Assembly (NCBI GenBank): GCA_034432635.1
Contig: DAOUBK010000094.1
Coordinates: 85,250-149,249 of the forward strand
Direction: 5' to 3'
From: Roseiflexus sp034432635
GTDB taxonomy: Bacteria > Chloroflexota > Chloroflexia > Chloroflexales > Roseiflexaceae
DNA length: 64,000 nt
Position 1 is the stretch's first letter; each line of letters starts with the position of its first letter. Position numbers and translations under genes: made by a program. Positions 52,970-61,337 of this stretch are shown here, one piece after another. The notes beneath the pieces were generated by a model that saw only the letters and a program-made list of their open reading frames with translations, made no database searches and had not been told where the DNA came from.

Positions 52970-52993
52970 GGTTGATGCACCGTTCGTCCCACG

Positions 52994-53926
52994 TCAGACG
53001 AGATCATGCTCCTGTAACCAGTCGCGTGCGGCGGCAACATCGCGGCTGATCTGCGCCACCAGCGCCGCAATGCCATCGAACTTCTGCTCGCCACGCAGAC
53101 GGTGCAGGAACATCAACCGCAATTCTTCGCCGTACACCTCGTCGCTGAAATCGAGCAGGTACGCCTCGACTGTTCGGCGTGTTCCATCGAATGTCGGGCG
53201 CACGCCGACGTTGGTCACCGCGCCATAGGTGACGCCGCCAAGCAGAGCGCGACAGACATACACCCCGTGTGCCGGTAGCATACGATGTGGATCGACATGG
53301 ATGTTGGCGGTTGGGAAACCTATCATTCGTCCACGCCGGTCGCCTTCGACGATTGGACCTCGCAGACTGTACGGGTAGCCGAGCAATCGGTTGGCGGCAG
53401 CAATGTCACCGCTGCCAAGTGCAGCACGAATGCGAGTTGAACTGACCGTTTCGCCGTCGAGCAGGAACGGCTCAACGCGGTGCACTGTATAGCCAAACGT
53501 CTGCCCGATTGCTGCCAGATGCTTGGCATTGCCCTCCCGACCACGACCGAGCGCAAAGTCCCAGCCAATGCAGAGTTCGCGGAGTGCCAGCACTCCACAC
53601 AGGCGGGTTATAAACTCGTGTGCAGTCAACGCCATCAATTCTCGTGTGAACGGCATGACAATCATCAGATCAACACCCAGCGCAGCGATCAATTCCGCCC
53701 GCTCGACGACCGTCGTAAGTGTGGGGCGCTCATTCCCCGGACGAACAACGACATCCGGATGCGGGTCAAAGGTCAGCACCGCTGCCTGTCGTCCCAGCGC
53801 ACGCGCACGTTGCACAGTTGTGCTGATCAGGTGGGCATGACCGCGATGCACGCCATCGAACGCACCGATGGTCAGCACGGTCGGTCGTTCATTGATCGGT
53901 TGTGGAAGACCGTAAACGATATTCAT
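52994..53926 (-). CDS. ribF: Bifunctional riboflavin kinase / FMN adenylyltransferase
   Basis: 310 residues making FMN and FAD. The N-terminal adenylyltransferase has TIGAFDGVHRGHAHLI, the nucleotidyl HxGH-type site, and VSSTRIRAAL. The C-terminal flavokinase has GDRRGRMIGFPTANI and GVRPTFDGTRRTVEAYLLDF. Its ATG overlaps the truB stop (ATGA, 53923-53926), the usual truB-ribF coupling. It is the last gene of the nusA-infB operon, 24 nt from the permease start. Confidence 0.96.
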   Translation of the reverse strand: MNIVYGLPQPINERPTVLTIGAFDGVHRGHAHLISTTVQRARALGRQAAVLTFDPHPDVVVRPGNERPTLTTVVERAELIAALGVDLMIVMPFTRELMALTAHEFITRLCGVLALRELCIGWDFALGRGREGNAKHLAAIGQTFGYTVHRVEPFLLDGETVSSTRIRAALGSGDIAAANRLLGYPYSLRGPIVEGDRRGRMIGFPTANIHVDPHRMLPAHGVYVCRALLGGVTYGAVTNVGVRPTFDGTRRTVEAYLLDFSDEVYGEELRLMFLHRLRGEQKFDGIAALVAQISRDVAAARDWLQEHDLV

Positions 53927-54825
53927 GCATCAGTCCAATCGAACACTTTTATCGGACGCCAGTATGCACCATCAAGACGCAGGATCGCGAGCAGCGTTCC
54001 ATCGGGAGCATGCGCGCGCGCCTGAGACGCTGCGCCGGGTGGCGCAATGACCGGCATGCCGTGCTGGAGACGCCGGGCGCGCTCTTCATCGAGCTGAACG
54101 GCGTACCAGTCGGCGACGGCAATGACGGGCGGTAGAAGATATCGGCGCACAGTTTCGTGCATCGGCAGCGCGCCGGCTTGCGCTTCCTCCTCCAGAACCT
54201 TCAGCGGCAGTGCGTCCTCGATGCGGAACGCGCCGACAGCGGTGCGACGAAGAGCAGCAAGATGCGCACCACACCCCAGCGCTGCTCCCAGATCGCGCGC
54301 CAGCGCACGAATGTACGTTCCGCTACCACATACCATATCGAGCGTCAGCAGCGGCGGATCGAACTCAAGCAGATCGAGACGCTCGATGTACACCTGTCGC
54401 GGCGGCGTTTCGACCGTCACACCGGCACGCGCCAGTTCGTATAGCCGGCGACCGTCGTGGTGCAGCGCCGCATACCTGGGCGGCGTCTGCCAGATCGTTC
54501 CGCGCAGCGGCGTCAGTGCGCGTTCAACCGTCCCCCGATCCAGCGGCGGAACCGGATGGCGGGCAGTGACCTCGCCCTCCGCATCATCGGTTGTTGTGGT
54601 TATACCCAGGCACACGGTTGCCCGGTACTGTTTCAGCGTCTGATGCTGCACATACTCAATCAAGCGGGTTGCCCCACCGAGCGCGACAACCAGCACCCCG
54701 GTCGCTGCTGGATCGAGCGTGCCGGCATGCCCGACGCGCCGTTGCCCGCTGAGGCGACGAATTCGGGCCACAACAGCGTGTGATGTCATACCAGCGGGTT
54801 TATCGATGTTAAGAAATCCGTGCAT
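53923..54825 (-). CDS. truB: tRNA pseudouridine(55) synthase
   Basis: 300 residues. HGFLNIDKPAGMTSHAVV is the family start and GHAGTLDPAATGVLVVALG holds the catalytic Asp. VCGSGTYIRALARDLG and the C-terminal PUA-like region (DEERARRLQHGMPV) follow. It makes pseudouridine 55 in the tRNA T loop. ATG 54825 is chosen since it gives the standard N-terminus; the frame opens at 54897 inside the nrnA gene. It is 13 nt after nrnA. Confidence 0.95.
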   Translation of the reverse strand: MHGFLNIDKPAGMTSHAVVARIRRLSGQRRVGHAGTLDPAATGVLVVALGGATRLIEYVQHQTLKQYRATVCLGITTTTDDAEGEVTARHPVPPLDRGTVERALTPLRGTIWQTPPRYAALHHDGRRLYELARAGVTVETPPRQVYIERLDLLEFDPPLLTLDMVCGSGTYIRALARDLGAALGCGAHLAALRRTAVGAFRIEDALPLKVLEEEAQAGALPMHETVRRYLLPPVIAVADWYAVQLDEERARRLQHGMPVIAPPGAASQARAHAPDGTLLAILRLDGAYWRPIKVFDWTDA

Positions 54826-54838
54826 GTGGTCATTTGAG

Positions 54839-55840
54839 TCAGGGCAGATCGCGTGCCGCCAGCGCTTTGAGCAGCGGAACGACAGCATCGGCAGCATCTG
54901 CTGGCGTCATTGGAATATTGGCGCCTGCCGCCTGCGCGTGACCGCCGCCCCCCCAGCGCTGAGCAATATCCGCCACATTCAGCGGCGCACGCGCCCGCAG
55001 GCTCACCTTCGTTGTGCCATCGTGACGTTCTTTGAACAGCGCCATCACCCGCGCCGCGCCTATGCGTTGCAGCACGCGAATGACTTCGTCCGCCGCTTCC
55101 TCCTCAGCACCGGTCGCTGCGAACATCTCTTTGCTCACCGTCACCCAGGCGACACCATCCTCATAGCGCAATCCGGCGAGTGCACGTCCCATCAACGCTG
55201 CACTACTCGCAGGCAACCCATAGTACACCGCCCGGATGATCTGCGCATGGTCGGCGCCGGCTTCGAGCAGGGCAGCCGCAGCGCGCAGCGATGCCGGACG
55301 GGTGGCGTCGGTCTGGAAACTTTGCGTATCGGTGGTCAATCCAAGCAGCAGACAGGTAGCGATTGTCCTGTCGATGTCTACTCCCATGGCACAGAACAGC
55401 CGATAGAGCAGATCACAGGTAGAGGCGGAGTCCGGGTCGATCAGGTTGAACGTCGCACTGCCATCATTCGTCACATGGTGATCGATAACCACGACCGGCA
55501 GTGTTGCCAGGAACGCCGCATGTTCATCGTAGATCGATCCGATGCGGGTCAGATGAGCCGTATCGACCAGGATCGCCAGATCGACCGGTGGAAGCGCCAT
55601 TCCCGACTGATAGAGGATGATCTGATCGGCGCCGGGGAGCCACAGCACATACCCCGGCAGAGGCGGCATGAGGAGCGCAGTACGCTGTTTGCCAAGAGCG
55701 CCAAGGGCGTGCCACATGCCCAGTGCCGCCCCAACCGCATCACCATCGAGGTTGATATGCGTCAGAATGAGAATGTTCTGTGCTGCAGCGATGCGTTCGG
55801 CAAGCGGCGCTGCTGCAAGGACTGGATCGTTGTAGATCAT
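54839..55840 (-). CDS. nrnA: DHH-DHHA1 phosphoesterase, NrnA-like oligoribonuclease / pAp phosphatase
   Basis: 333 residues. The DHH domain has LTHINLDGDAVGAALGM and VVVIDHHVTN (the DHH motif with Mn ligands), and the DHHA1 domain ends with AQRWGGGGHAQAAGANI. It should degrade short oligoribonucleotides or 3'-phosphoadenosine-5'-phosphate. NrnA genes often lie between rbfA and truB in Gram-positive-type operons, as they do here apart from the extra methyltransferase. The start ATG overlaps the methyltransferase stop (55837-55840). Confidence 0.92.
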   Translation of the reverse strand: MIYNDPVLAAAPLAERIAAAQNILILTHINLDGDAVGAALGMWHALGALGKQRTALLMPPLPGYVLWLPGADQIILYQSGMALPPVDLAILVDTAHLTRIGSIYDEHAAFLATLPVVVIDHHVTNDGSATFNLIDPDSASTCDLLYRLFCAMGVDIDRTIATCLLLGLTTDTQSFQTDATRPASLRAAAALLEAGADHAQIIRAVYYGLPASSAALMGRALAGLRYEDGVAWVTVSKEMFAATGAEEEAADEVIRVLQRIGAARVMALFKERHDGTTKVSLRARAPLNVADIAQRWGGGGHAQAAGANIPMTPADAADAVVPLLKALAARDLP

Positions 55841-56433
55841 GCAGGCACCCTGTGGATATGATAAACCGTATGACCAGCACGCTTCTTGACTTCCTTCAGG
55901 CGCAGGTTATGGCGACGCCCCAACACCGGTATCAGGCGATTGAGACCGCTGACCACCACAAACCAGTAGTCGCCGCCGGGACGGAGATGGTCCAGCGGAT
56001 CGAGGATAAACTCGCGTTCGATAGCTTCATCGCCAATTTTTGCCGGAATATTGGAGACGATCAGATCGAAAGGAAGGTCGGGAATGTGCTCGAACCCGAC
56101 GCTACCGATCACCTCGACATTGGTAGTCTGATTGAGCGCAGCGTTATGGCGGGCATAACGCACCGCCAGAAGATCTCGGTCGGCTAGAATAACGCGCGCC
56201 TGAGGGAACCAGCGCGCCAGAACGATTCCGATCACACCGCACCCGCATCCCAAATCGAGGATCGTCTGTGGTGAAGCAGGCTCAATCGTGCGCAGAAAGA
56301 GGTCGGTCCCCTCATCGACCTGATACGACGAAAAAAGGGTATGCGCCACATCGAACGCGAACGTCTGGCCCCGACAGGTGTAAGGAATCCGTTTTTTGTA
56401 ATACACATCGACCGGGGTCGCAACCATCGTCAT
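55837..56433 (-). CDS. RsmC-like class I SAM methyltransferase
   Basis: 198 residues from ATG 56433; ATG 56487 would overlap rbfA by 20 nt. DVAHTLFSSYQVDEGTDLFL precedes the SAM site ILDLGCGCGVIGIVLA; ADRDLLAVRYARHN and IVSNIPAKIGDEA follow. The fold is that of the RsmC/PrmA-like small methyltransferases, but the catalytic NPPF/Y motif reads NIPAK, so the methylated atom is uncertain. It sits between rbfA and nrnA inside a translation operon, which favours an rRNA or translation-factor substrate. Confidence 0.82.
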   Translation of the reverse strand: MTMVATPVDVYYKKRIPYTCRGQTFAFDVAHTLFSSYQVDEGTDLFLRTIEPASPQTILDLGCGCGVIGIVLARWFPQARVILADRDLLAVRYARHNAALNQTTNVEVIGSVGFEHIPDLPFDLIVSNIPAKIGDEAIEREFILDPLDHLRPGGDYWFVVVSGLNRLIPVLGRRHNLRLKEVKKRAGHTVYHIHRVPA

Positions 56434-56467
56434 GGCGCATCCATTTCCAGATGCAGGCAACACAAAC

Positions 56468-56860
56468 CTACTCTGCCGGTTTGTCATCTTCAGGTTGCCG
56501 AGGGGGAGAGTCGGCGCGCTCTCCGGCAGCGCGCCGAAGCAGTTCATCGATATGCAGACTGTAATCAACCGACGTATCGAGGATCAATCGCAGTTCTGGC
56601 ACGAAGCGCAGATAGTTCAGTTCCTCTGCCAGGCGACGACGCAGGAAGCCTTTGGCGCGTTCCAGCGCCGCCATCGTTTCCCGCCGCTCATCTGGCGTCC
56701 CCATAACCGAGATCCGCACCCGCGCGATCTGCAGATCGGCCGTCACCTCAACCCCCACAACCGTTGCAAATCCAACCCGCGGGTCCTTCAGTTCGTACTG
56801 AATGATCTCTCCCAGGATCCGCTGGATCTCGTGACCAAGTTGTTCGGTGCGCTTACTCAT
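56468..56860 (-). CDS. rbfA: Ribosome-binding factor A
   Basis: 130-residue KH-like factor for late 30S maturation at the 16S 5' helix. RTEQLGHEIQRILGEIIQYELKDPRVG is the family N-terminus, VTADLQIARVRISVMG the core, and LRFVPELRLILDTSVDYSLHI the last strands. The tail is polar. Its ATG overlaps the infB stop as ATGA. Confidence 0.95.
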   Translation of the reverse strand: MSKRTEQLGHEIQRILGEIIQYELKDPRVGFATVVGVEVTADLQIARVRISVMGTPDERRETMAALERAKGFLRRRLAEELNYLRFVPELRLILDTSVDYSLHIDELLRRAAGERADSPPRQPEDDKPAE

Positions 56861-58974
56861 ACTGTTCGTTCCACCCGCTCCCTGCGATAGAACTCCATCG
56901 TATCGCCGGGTGCAATATCGTTGAACCCTTCAACGATCAAGCCGCACTCATAGCCGGCCTGCACTTCGCGCACATCATCCTTGAAGCGCTTCAGACTGGC
57001 GATCTTCCCATCGTGGAGCACGACGCCGTTCCGCAGAACACGCACATTGTACTGGCGCGAAATCTTCCCCTCGGTCACATACAGACCCGCCACAATCTCA
57101 CGAGTGGGAAGGCGGAAGGTAGTACGCACCTCGGCGAATCCTTCGGTCACCTCCCGATACTCCGGTTCGAGCATGCCGATCATGGCTTTCTTGATATCTT
57201 CGGTCAACTGGTAGATGATATTGTAGAACCGGATATCGATGCCGTGCTGTTCAGCCTGCCGACGCGCTGCCGGATCGGGGCGAGCATTGAAGCCAATGAT
57301 AATTGCATGGGATGCAATCGCCAGATTCACATCACTCTCGGTGATCGTCCCAGTACCGCGATGGATAATCCTGATCTGCACCTCTTCGGTGTTGAGCTGG
57401 CTCAGAGCATGCTCAATTGCGCCTATTGACCCCTGGACATCCGCCTTCAGGATGATGTTCAGTTCTTTGATTTTTCCCTGCTGGATGGAACTGAACAACC
57501 CATCGAGGCTGACGCCGCGCGGACTTGCCATCGCTTCAAGACGCTGCTTACGTTGTCGCTGCAGCGCGATCTCGCGCGCCACTACCAGATCGGGCATCAC
57601 CTGCAAAATATCGCCTGCCTGCGGTACATCGTGCAGACCGAGAATGACCACCGGTGTTGCCGGTTCGGCGAAACGCAGGCGCTTCCCGGCGTCGTTGAAC
57701 ATCGTGCGGATCGTGCCGGTTGTGCTTCCAACCAACACATTATCTTCCAGGCGCAGTGTCCCGTTCTGCACCAGCACTGTAGCAATAGGACCGCGCGTGC
57801 GATCCATTTCGGCTTCGATGATCGTTCCAACTGCTGGTGCGTTGGGGTTCGCCTTATACTCGTTCAGGTCGGCGACGAGCAGAACGATCTCGAGTAATCC
57901 ATCGATGTTCTTCTTCAGTTTGGCAGACACCTCAACCGATGGAACATCGCCGCCGAACTGCTCGACGATCACATTGGCGTTGGCAAGTTGCTGGCGAACG
58001 CGATCCGGATTGGCGTTGGGCGCGTCGATTTTATTGATCGCCACGATCATCGGCACGCCTGCCGCTTTCACGTGTGAAATCGCCTCCAGTGTCTGCGGCA
58101 TCACCCCGTCGTCGGCAGCGACGACGAGCACCACAATATCGGTGACCTGTGCGCCACGTGCGCGCATTGCAGTGAACGCTTCGTGCCCTGGTGTATCGAG
58201 GAAGGTAATCTTCCGCCCGTGCAGCTCAACCTGATAGGCGCCGATATGCTGCGTGATACCGCCAGCCTCACTCTCTGCCACCCGCGTCGAACGGATCGCA
58301 TCGAGCAGTTTCGTCTTTCCGTGATCAACGTGACCCATAATGGTAACAACCGGCGGGCGCGGTTTCATGTCCTTTGGGTCTTGCGCAGCCAGCACATCGC
58401 GAATATTCTCAACAATCCCTTCCAGTTGCGGCGGCACATATTCGACCGTCTCGATACCGAAATCGGCCGCGATCACTGCGGCGGTTTCATAGTCGATCTG
58501 CTGATTGATATTGGCGACGACGCCAGCCTTGAGCAGCGCCTTCAGAATCTCAGAAGCGCCGACACCGGTCGCCTCCGAGAACTCGCGCACGGTCATCGTC
58601 ACCGGTAGCGCGATCGGACCTTTCGGACGCACCGGCGCGCGCACTGTCGTTGTCGGGCGCGTCAATCCCCCCGGTGTACGCGCAGTTGTTGCCGCGCTGG
58701 CAGTACGTCCGCTCCGATTGCTGCGCCCCCCTTCATTTTCAGCAAAACTCTCATCACGGCGGCGACTGTCGCCGCCGCGCCCACTACCCCGCCCGCCGCC
58801 TGAACCACCCGGACCACGCCCGCCGCCTGGACCACCCGGACCGCGCCCGCCGCCCGCACCACCCGGACCGCGCCCGCCGCCCGGACCACCCGGACCGCGC
58901 CCGCCACCGGCGAACTGAATATGATGCCGCGCATCAACAGCGCGCTGATAAAAAGAAATCTCCACATCGCTCAT
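56857..58974 (-). CDS. infB: Translation initiation factor IF-2
   Basis: 705 residues, a short IF-2. The N-terminus (about 23-67) is a low-complexity Gly/Arg repeat, then a 60-residue linker, an IF2_N helical subdomain (VTMTVREFSEATGVGASEIL), and the G domain: G1 GHVDHGKT, G2 GGITQHIGAY, G3 DTPGHEAF, G4 NKID. Domains II-IV end with VEGFNDIAPGDTMEFY. It places initiator tRNA in the 30S P site and promotes subunit joining. ATG 58974 has GAGGAGGAA. The usual long charged N domain is replaced by the repeats. Confidence 0.97.
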   Translation of the reverse strand: MSDVEISFYQRAVDARHHIQFAGGGRGPGGPGGGRGPGGAGGGRGPGGPGGGRGPGGSGGGRGSGRGGDSRRRDESFAENEGGRSNRSGRTASAATTARTPGGLTRPTTTVRAPVRPKGPIALPVTMTVREFSEATGVGASEILKALLKAGVVANINQQIDYETAAVIAADFGIETVEYVPPQLEGIVENIRDVLAAQDPKDMKPRPPVVTIMGHVDHGKTKLLDAIRSTRVAESEAGGITQHIGAYQVELHGRKITFLDTPGHEAFTAMRARGAQVTDIVVLVVAADDGVMPQTLEAISHVKAAGVPMIVAINKIDAPNANPDRVRQQLANANVIVEQFGGDVPSVEVSAKLKKNIDGLLEIVLLVADLNEYKANPNAPAVGTIIEAEMDRTRGPIATVLVQNGTLRLEDNVLVGSTTGTIRTMFNDAGKRLRFAEPATPVVILGLHDVPQAGDILQVMPDLVVAREIALQRQRKQRLEAMASPRGVSLDGLFSSIQQGKIKELNIILKADVQGSIGAIEHALSQLNTEEVQIRIIHRGTGTITESDVNLAIASHAIIIGFNARPDPAARRQAEQHGIDIRFYNIIYQLTEDIKKAMIGMLEPEYREVTEGFAEVRTTFRLPTREIVAGLYVTEGKISRQYNVRVLRNGVVLHDGKIASLKRFKDDVREVQAGYECGLIVEGFNDIAPGDTMEFYRRERVERTV
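58774..58908 (-). repeat. 27-bp tandem repeats in infB coding GGGRGPGGx nonapeptides
   Basis: Four copies of a nine-residue unit GGGRGPGG followed by P, A, P or S, plus a fifth degenerate unit GGGRGSGRG. The DNA repeats with a 27-bp period and so is prone to slippage; copy number may differ between strains. Confidence 0.85.
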
Positions 58975-59074
58975 TGTCGTTCCTCCTCACTACAGGCCAG
59001 GCCCGCGGTTGATACGCTCGGTTGTACTCCATTAGCAGTGCTTCGCTCTGGCTCTAGCGGAGGAAGCAACCGAC

Positions 59075-59395
59075 CTACTCTCCCCCCATCACCGGCGGTA
59101 ACGTTCGCGCATATGCCTCGAGCGCCGCCAGATCATCAGGATGCAGCACACTCACCCGCAGTGCACGTTCCAGTGTATGACGCCGGAGTGCCTGATCCCA
59201 GCATGCCAGATCGTTGCATAGATAAGCACCACGCCCGTTTCGTTTTCCCGTCGGATCGATGTGTACCCGAGCGTCAGCGTCACGCACCAGACGGACCAGC
59301 GTGCGCTTGGCATCGGTACGGCGACAGGCGACGCATATACGCTGCGGCACATGCTTCTGACGCGGTCCTTTCTTCTTTTTTGCCGTCTGCGTCAC
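59075..59395 (-). CDS. ylxR: YlxR (DUF448) family RNA-binding protein
   Basis: 106 residues from GTG 59395, which has GGAG seven nt upstream; TTG 59440, directly after the nusA stop, is an alternative with a too-close ribosome site. A Lys-rich start (TAKKKKGPRQK) leads to RICVACRRTDAKRTLVRLVR and GRGAYLCNDLACWDQAL, the YlxR signature. The family is a nucleoid-associated or RNase P-linked RNA binder and always lies between nusA and infB. 100 nt separate it from infB. Confidence 0.9.
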   Translation of the reverse strand: MTQTAKKKKGPRQKHVPQRICVACRRTDAKRTLVRLVRDADARVHIDPTGKRNGRGAYLCNDLACWDQALRRHTLERALRVSVLHPDDLAALEAYARTLPPVMGGE

Positions 59396-59440
59396 TGCTG
59401 TACTCCGAACAGGGCGCGATGCGCCCTTCACGTCTATCAA

Positions 59441-60775
59441 CTACTCCTCGTCGTCACCCTCTTCGTCTTCTGATTCATCAACCAGGATATAGGAAGCCAC
59501 CAGGCGGTCACCGCGATAGATGTACAGTTTTTGCGGCGTTGCACGCAACTGAACCGTTTCACCGACCAGATCATCGCCAAGCGGACCATAGCGGTGCTTG
59601 CGGTAGACGATCGTGCCATCGGCATAGACTTTGCGCGTCTCGACTTTTGCCGTCGCCAGCGCCGCTTCTGTCGCCAGCGCCTCGGCTTCCGCAGCATCGC
59701 GCGCCTCGGCAGCAGCACGCTCTTCATCGAGCAACGCCGATGCACTCTTGATATCGATCCGCCATCCGGTCAACTTTGCCGCCAGACGCACATTCTGACC
59801 TTCTTTGCCGATCGCCAGAGACAGTTGCTTATCCGGCACAATCACCGTTGCTGCACGTTCATCATCGCGATCGCGCAGTTGTACTTCAACGACCTGCGCC
59901 GGCGACAGCGCATTGGCAATGAACTCTTTCGGATTGGATGACCACTGAACTACATCGATTTTTTCGCCATTCAGTTCATTGACGATGTTCTGAATCCGGA
60001 TCCCGCGCATACCGACGCATGAACCGACCGGGTCGATCCCCTCCTGGCGCGCGGCGACTGCCACTTTGGTGCGGATGCCCGGCTCGCGTGCAATCGATTT
60101 AATCTCAACGGCGCCATTATAAATCTCCGGCACCTCCATCTCGAACAGGCGCGTGATCAGATTTTTGTGCGCACGCGACGCAATCAATTTCGGACCGCGA
60201 TCCTCACGCCGGATCTCCATCAGATACACTTTCAGGCGCTGGCCATGGTAGTAGCGATCGGTCTCGACCTGCTCTTTCTGCGGCAGAATAGCCTCGGCTT
60301 TCCCCATTTCGAGGATGACATTGCCCTTCGCTATCCGCTGTACCGTCGCTGTCACCAGTTCGCCTTCGCGATCCATGTACTCGCCATAGATGTGCTCACG
60401 CTCGACTTCCTTGATCCCCTGAAGAATGACCTGCTTCGCCGTTTGCGCAGCAATCCGCCCGAAATCTTTGGGAGTCGCCTCCACCACAACCGACTCGCCT
60501 AGTTCGACGTCGGGCTTGATCTTGCGTGCGCTCTCCAGGTCGATCTCGAAGCGCTCATCAAAAACATCGTCGACAACCTGTTTCTCGGCATAGACACGCG
60601 CCATACCGGTAACAGGGTCGAGCCTGACCGAGATCTCCATCGGCGGCGGGTTCGGTCCCAGTGTCCGACGATAAGCAGTCGCCAGCGCTTTTTCCATCAC
60701 TTCGACGATGGCTTCCTTCGGAATACCGCGTTCGGAGGCAATCTGTGAGATTGCTGCATAAAAGTCACTTTTCAT
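59441..60775 (-). CDS. nusA: Transcription termination/antitermination factor NusA
   Basis: 444 residues. N-terminal RNAP-binding domain (AISQIASERGIPKEAIVEVMEKAL), S1 domain (about 135-200), KH1 (REPGIRTKVAVAARQEGIDPVGSCVG then MRGIRIQNIVNEL) and KH2 (LSLAIGKEGQNVRLAAKLTGWRI). A C-terminal extension of about 90 residues has an Ala/Glu helix and an acidic end. It modulates pausing, termination and antitermination. ATG 60775 has TGAGGAT upstream. First gene of the operon; rimP, which normally precedes it, is absent. Confidence 0.97.
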   Translation of the reverse strand: MKSDFYAAISQIASERGIPKEAIVEVMEKALATAYRRTLGPNPPPMEISVRLDPVTGMARVYAEKQVVDDVFDERFEIDLESARKIKPDVELGESVVVEATPKDFGRIAAQTAKQVILQGIKEVEREHIYGEYMDREGELVTATVQRIAKGNVILEMGKAEAILPQKEQVETDRYYHGQRLKVYLMEIRREDRGPKLIASRAHKNLITRLFEMEVPEIYNGAVEIKSIAREPGIRTKVAVAARQEGIDPVGSCVGMRGIRIQNIVNELNGEKIDVVQWSSNPKEFIANALSPAQVVEVQLRDRDDERAATVIVPDKQLSLAIGKEGQNVRLAAKLTGWRIDIKSASALLDEERAAAEARDAAEAEALATEAALATAKVETRKVYADGTIVYRKHRYGPLGDDLVGETVQLRATPQKLYIYRGDRLVASYILVDESEDEEGDDEE

Positions 60776-60837
60776 CGTATCCTCAGCGTCGTACCTGTGC
60801 GGCCGCTCAATCGCCCGATGATCGCGCTAACAACAAG

Positions 60838-60860
60838 AAAAGTGGGGGACGCCCACTTTT
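60838..60860. promoter_or_regulatory. Perfect hairpin in the nusA leader (candidate attenuator)
   Basis: Arms AAAAGTGGG (60838-60846) and CCCACTTTT (60852-60860) pair over 9 bp with a 5-nt loop. It lies between the nusA promoter and start codon. With A and T runs at the stem ends it looks like a bidirectional intrinsic terminator and might let NusA regulate its own operon. Confidence 0.55.
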
Positions 60861-60885
60861 CCACAACCGCGAAATCGTGGCTTAT

Positions 60886-60914
60886 AGTATACCATTTTCG
60901 CGGGATAGGCGCAA
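60886..60914 (-). promoter_or_regulatory. Promoter of the nusA-infB operon
   Basis: On the minus strand TTGCGC (60909-60914) and TATACT (60886-60891) are 17 nt apart, giving a leader of about 105 nt with the hairpin in it. Confidence 0.6.
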
Positions 60915-60927
60915 ACTTTGCTCGTTG

Positions 60928-61053
60928 CTACAGCAACGTACAGGAATACTGCAAGACCGGCGCCACTGTGAGTAGCATCATCACTGTCGTACAGACGGTC
61001 AACCGCGCCACACCGAACAGCAGCACATAGATCCATCGAGAAGCCTGTGTCAT
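60928..61053 (-). CDS. Possible small hydrophobic protein upstream of nusA
   Basis: A 41-residue frame with ATG at 61053, starting MTQASRWIYVLLFGVARL and continuing with a hydrophobic stretch (TVMMLLTVAPVL), so one or two membrane helices. GAGGTG lies 8 nt before the ATG. It ends 14 nt before the -35 of the nusA promoter. No homologue is recognised and rimP it is not. It may be chance; the rest of the 562-nt gap up to the ATPase gene shows only a lone TATACT at 61182-61187. Confidence 0.3.
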   Translation of the reverse strand: MTQASRWIYVLLFGVARLTVCTTVMMLLTVAPVLQYSCTLL

Positions 61054-61337
61054 ATGACGCACACCTCAGTGCCCATCCGAAAAATCCCGCCAGGGCAGGC
61101 ACAGACATCGCTCTAGCCTACCCCTCAAATAGACACTGTATAGTTTATTCGGCCAGGCTCTTATTGCCGACCCCACCTCAGTATACTACACACACAATCT
61201 GATCGGCCTTACCATAGATGAAATGCACAGAATCGTCATTCTGGTGGGATTTCTTTCCTGCTTTCAATCCCTGACCCTATCCACATCCATCACCAGTGCG
61301 GTATATCTGTGAAGCCGTGGTGGATGGGAGGCGGAGC

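Noticed and set aside
60827..61108. 93-codon minus-strand open frame upstream of nusA
   Set aside because: Cys-rich random-looking product covering the nusA promoter and leader hairpin; no ribosome binding site.
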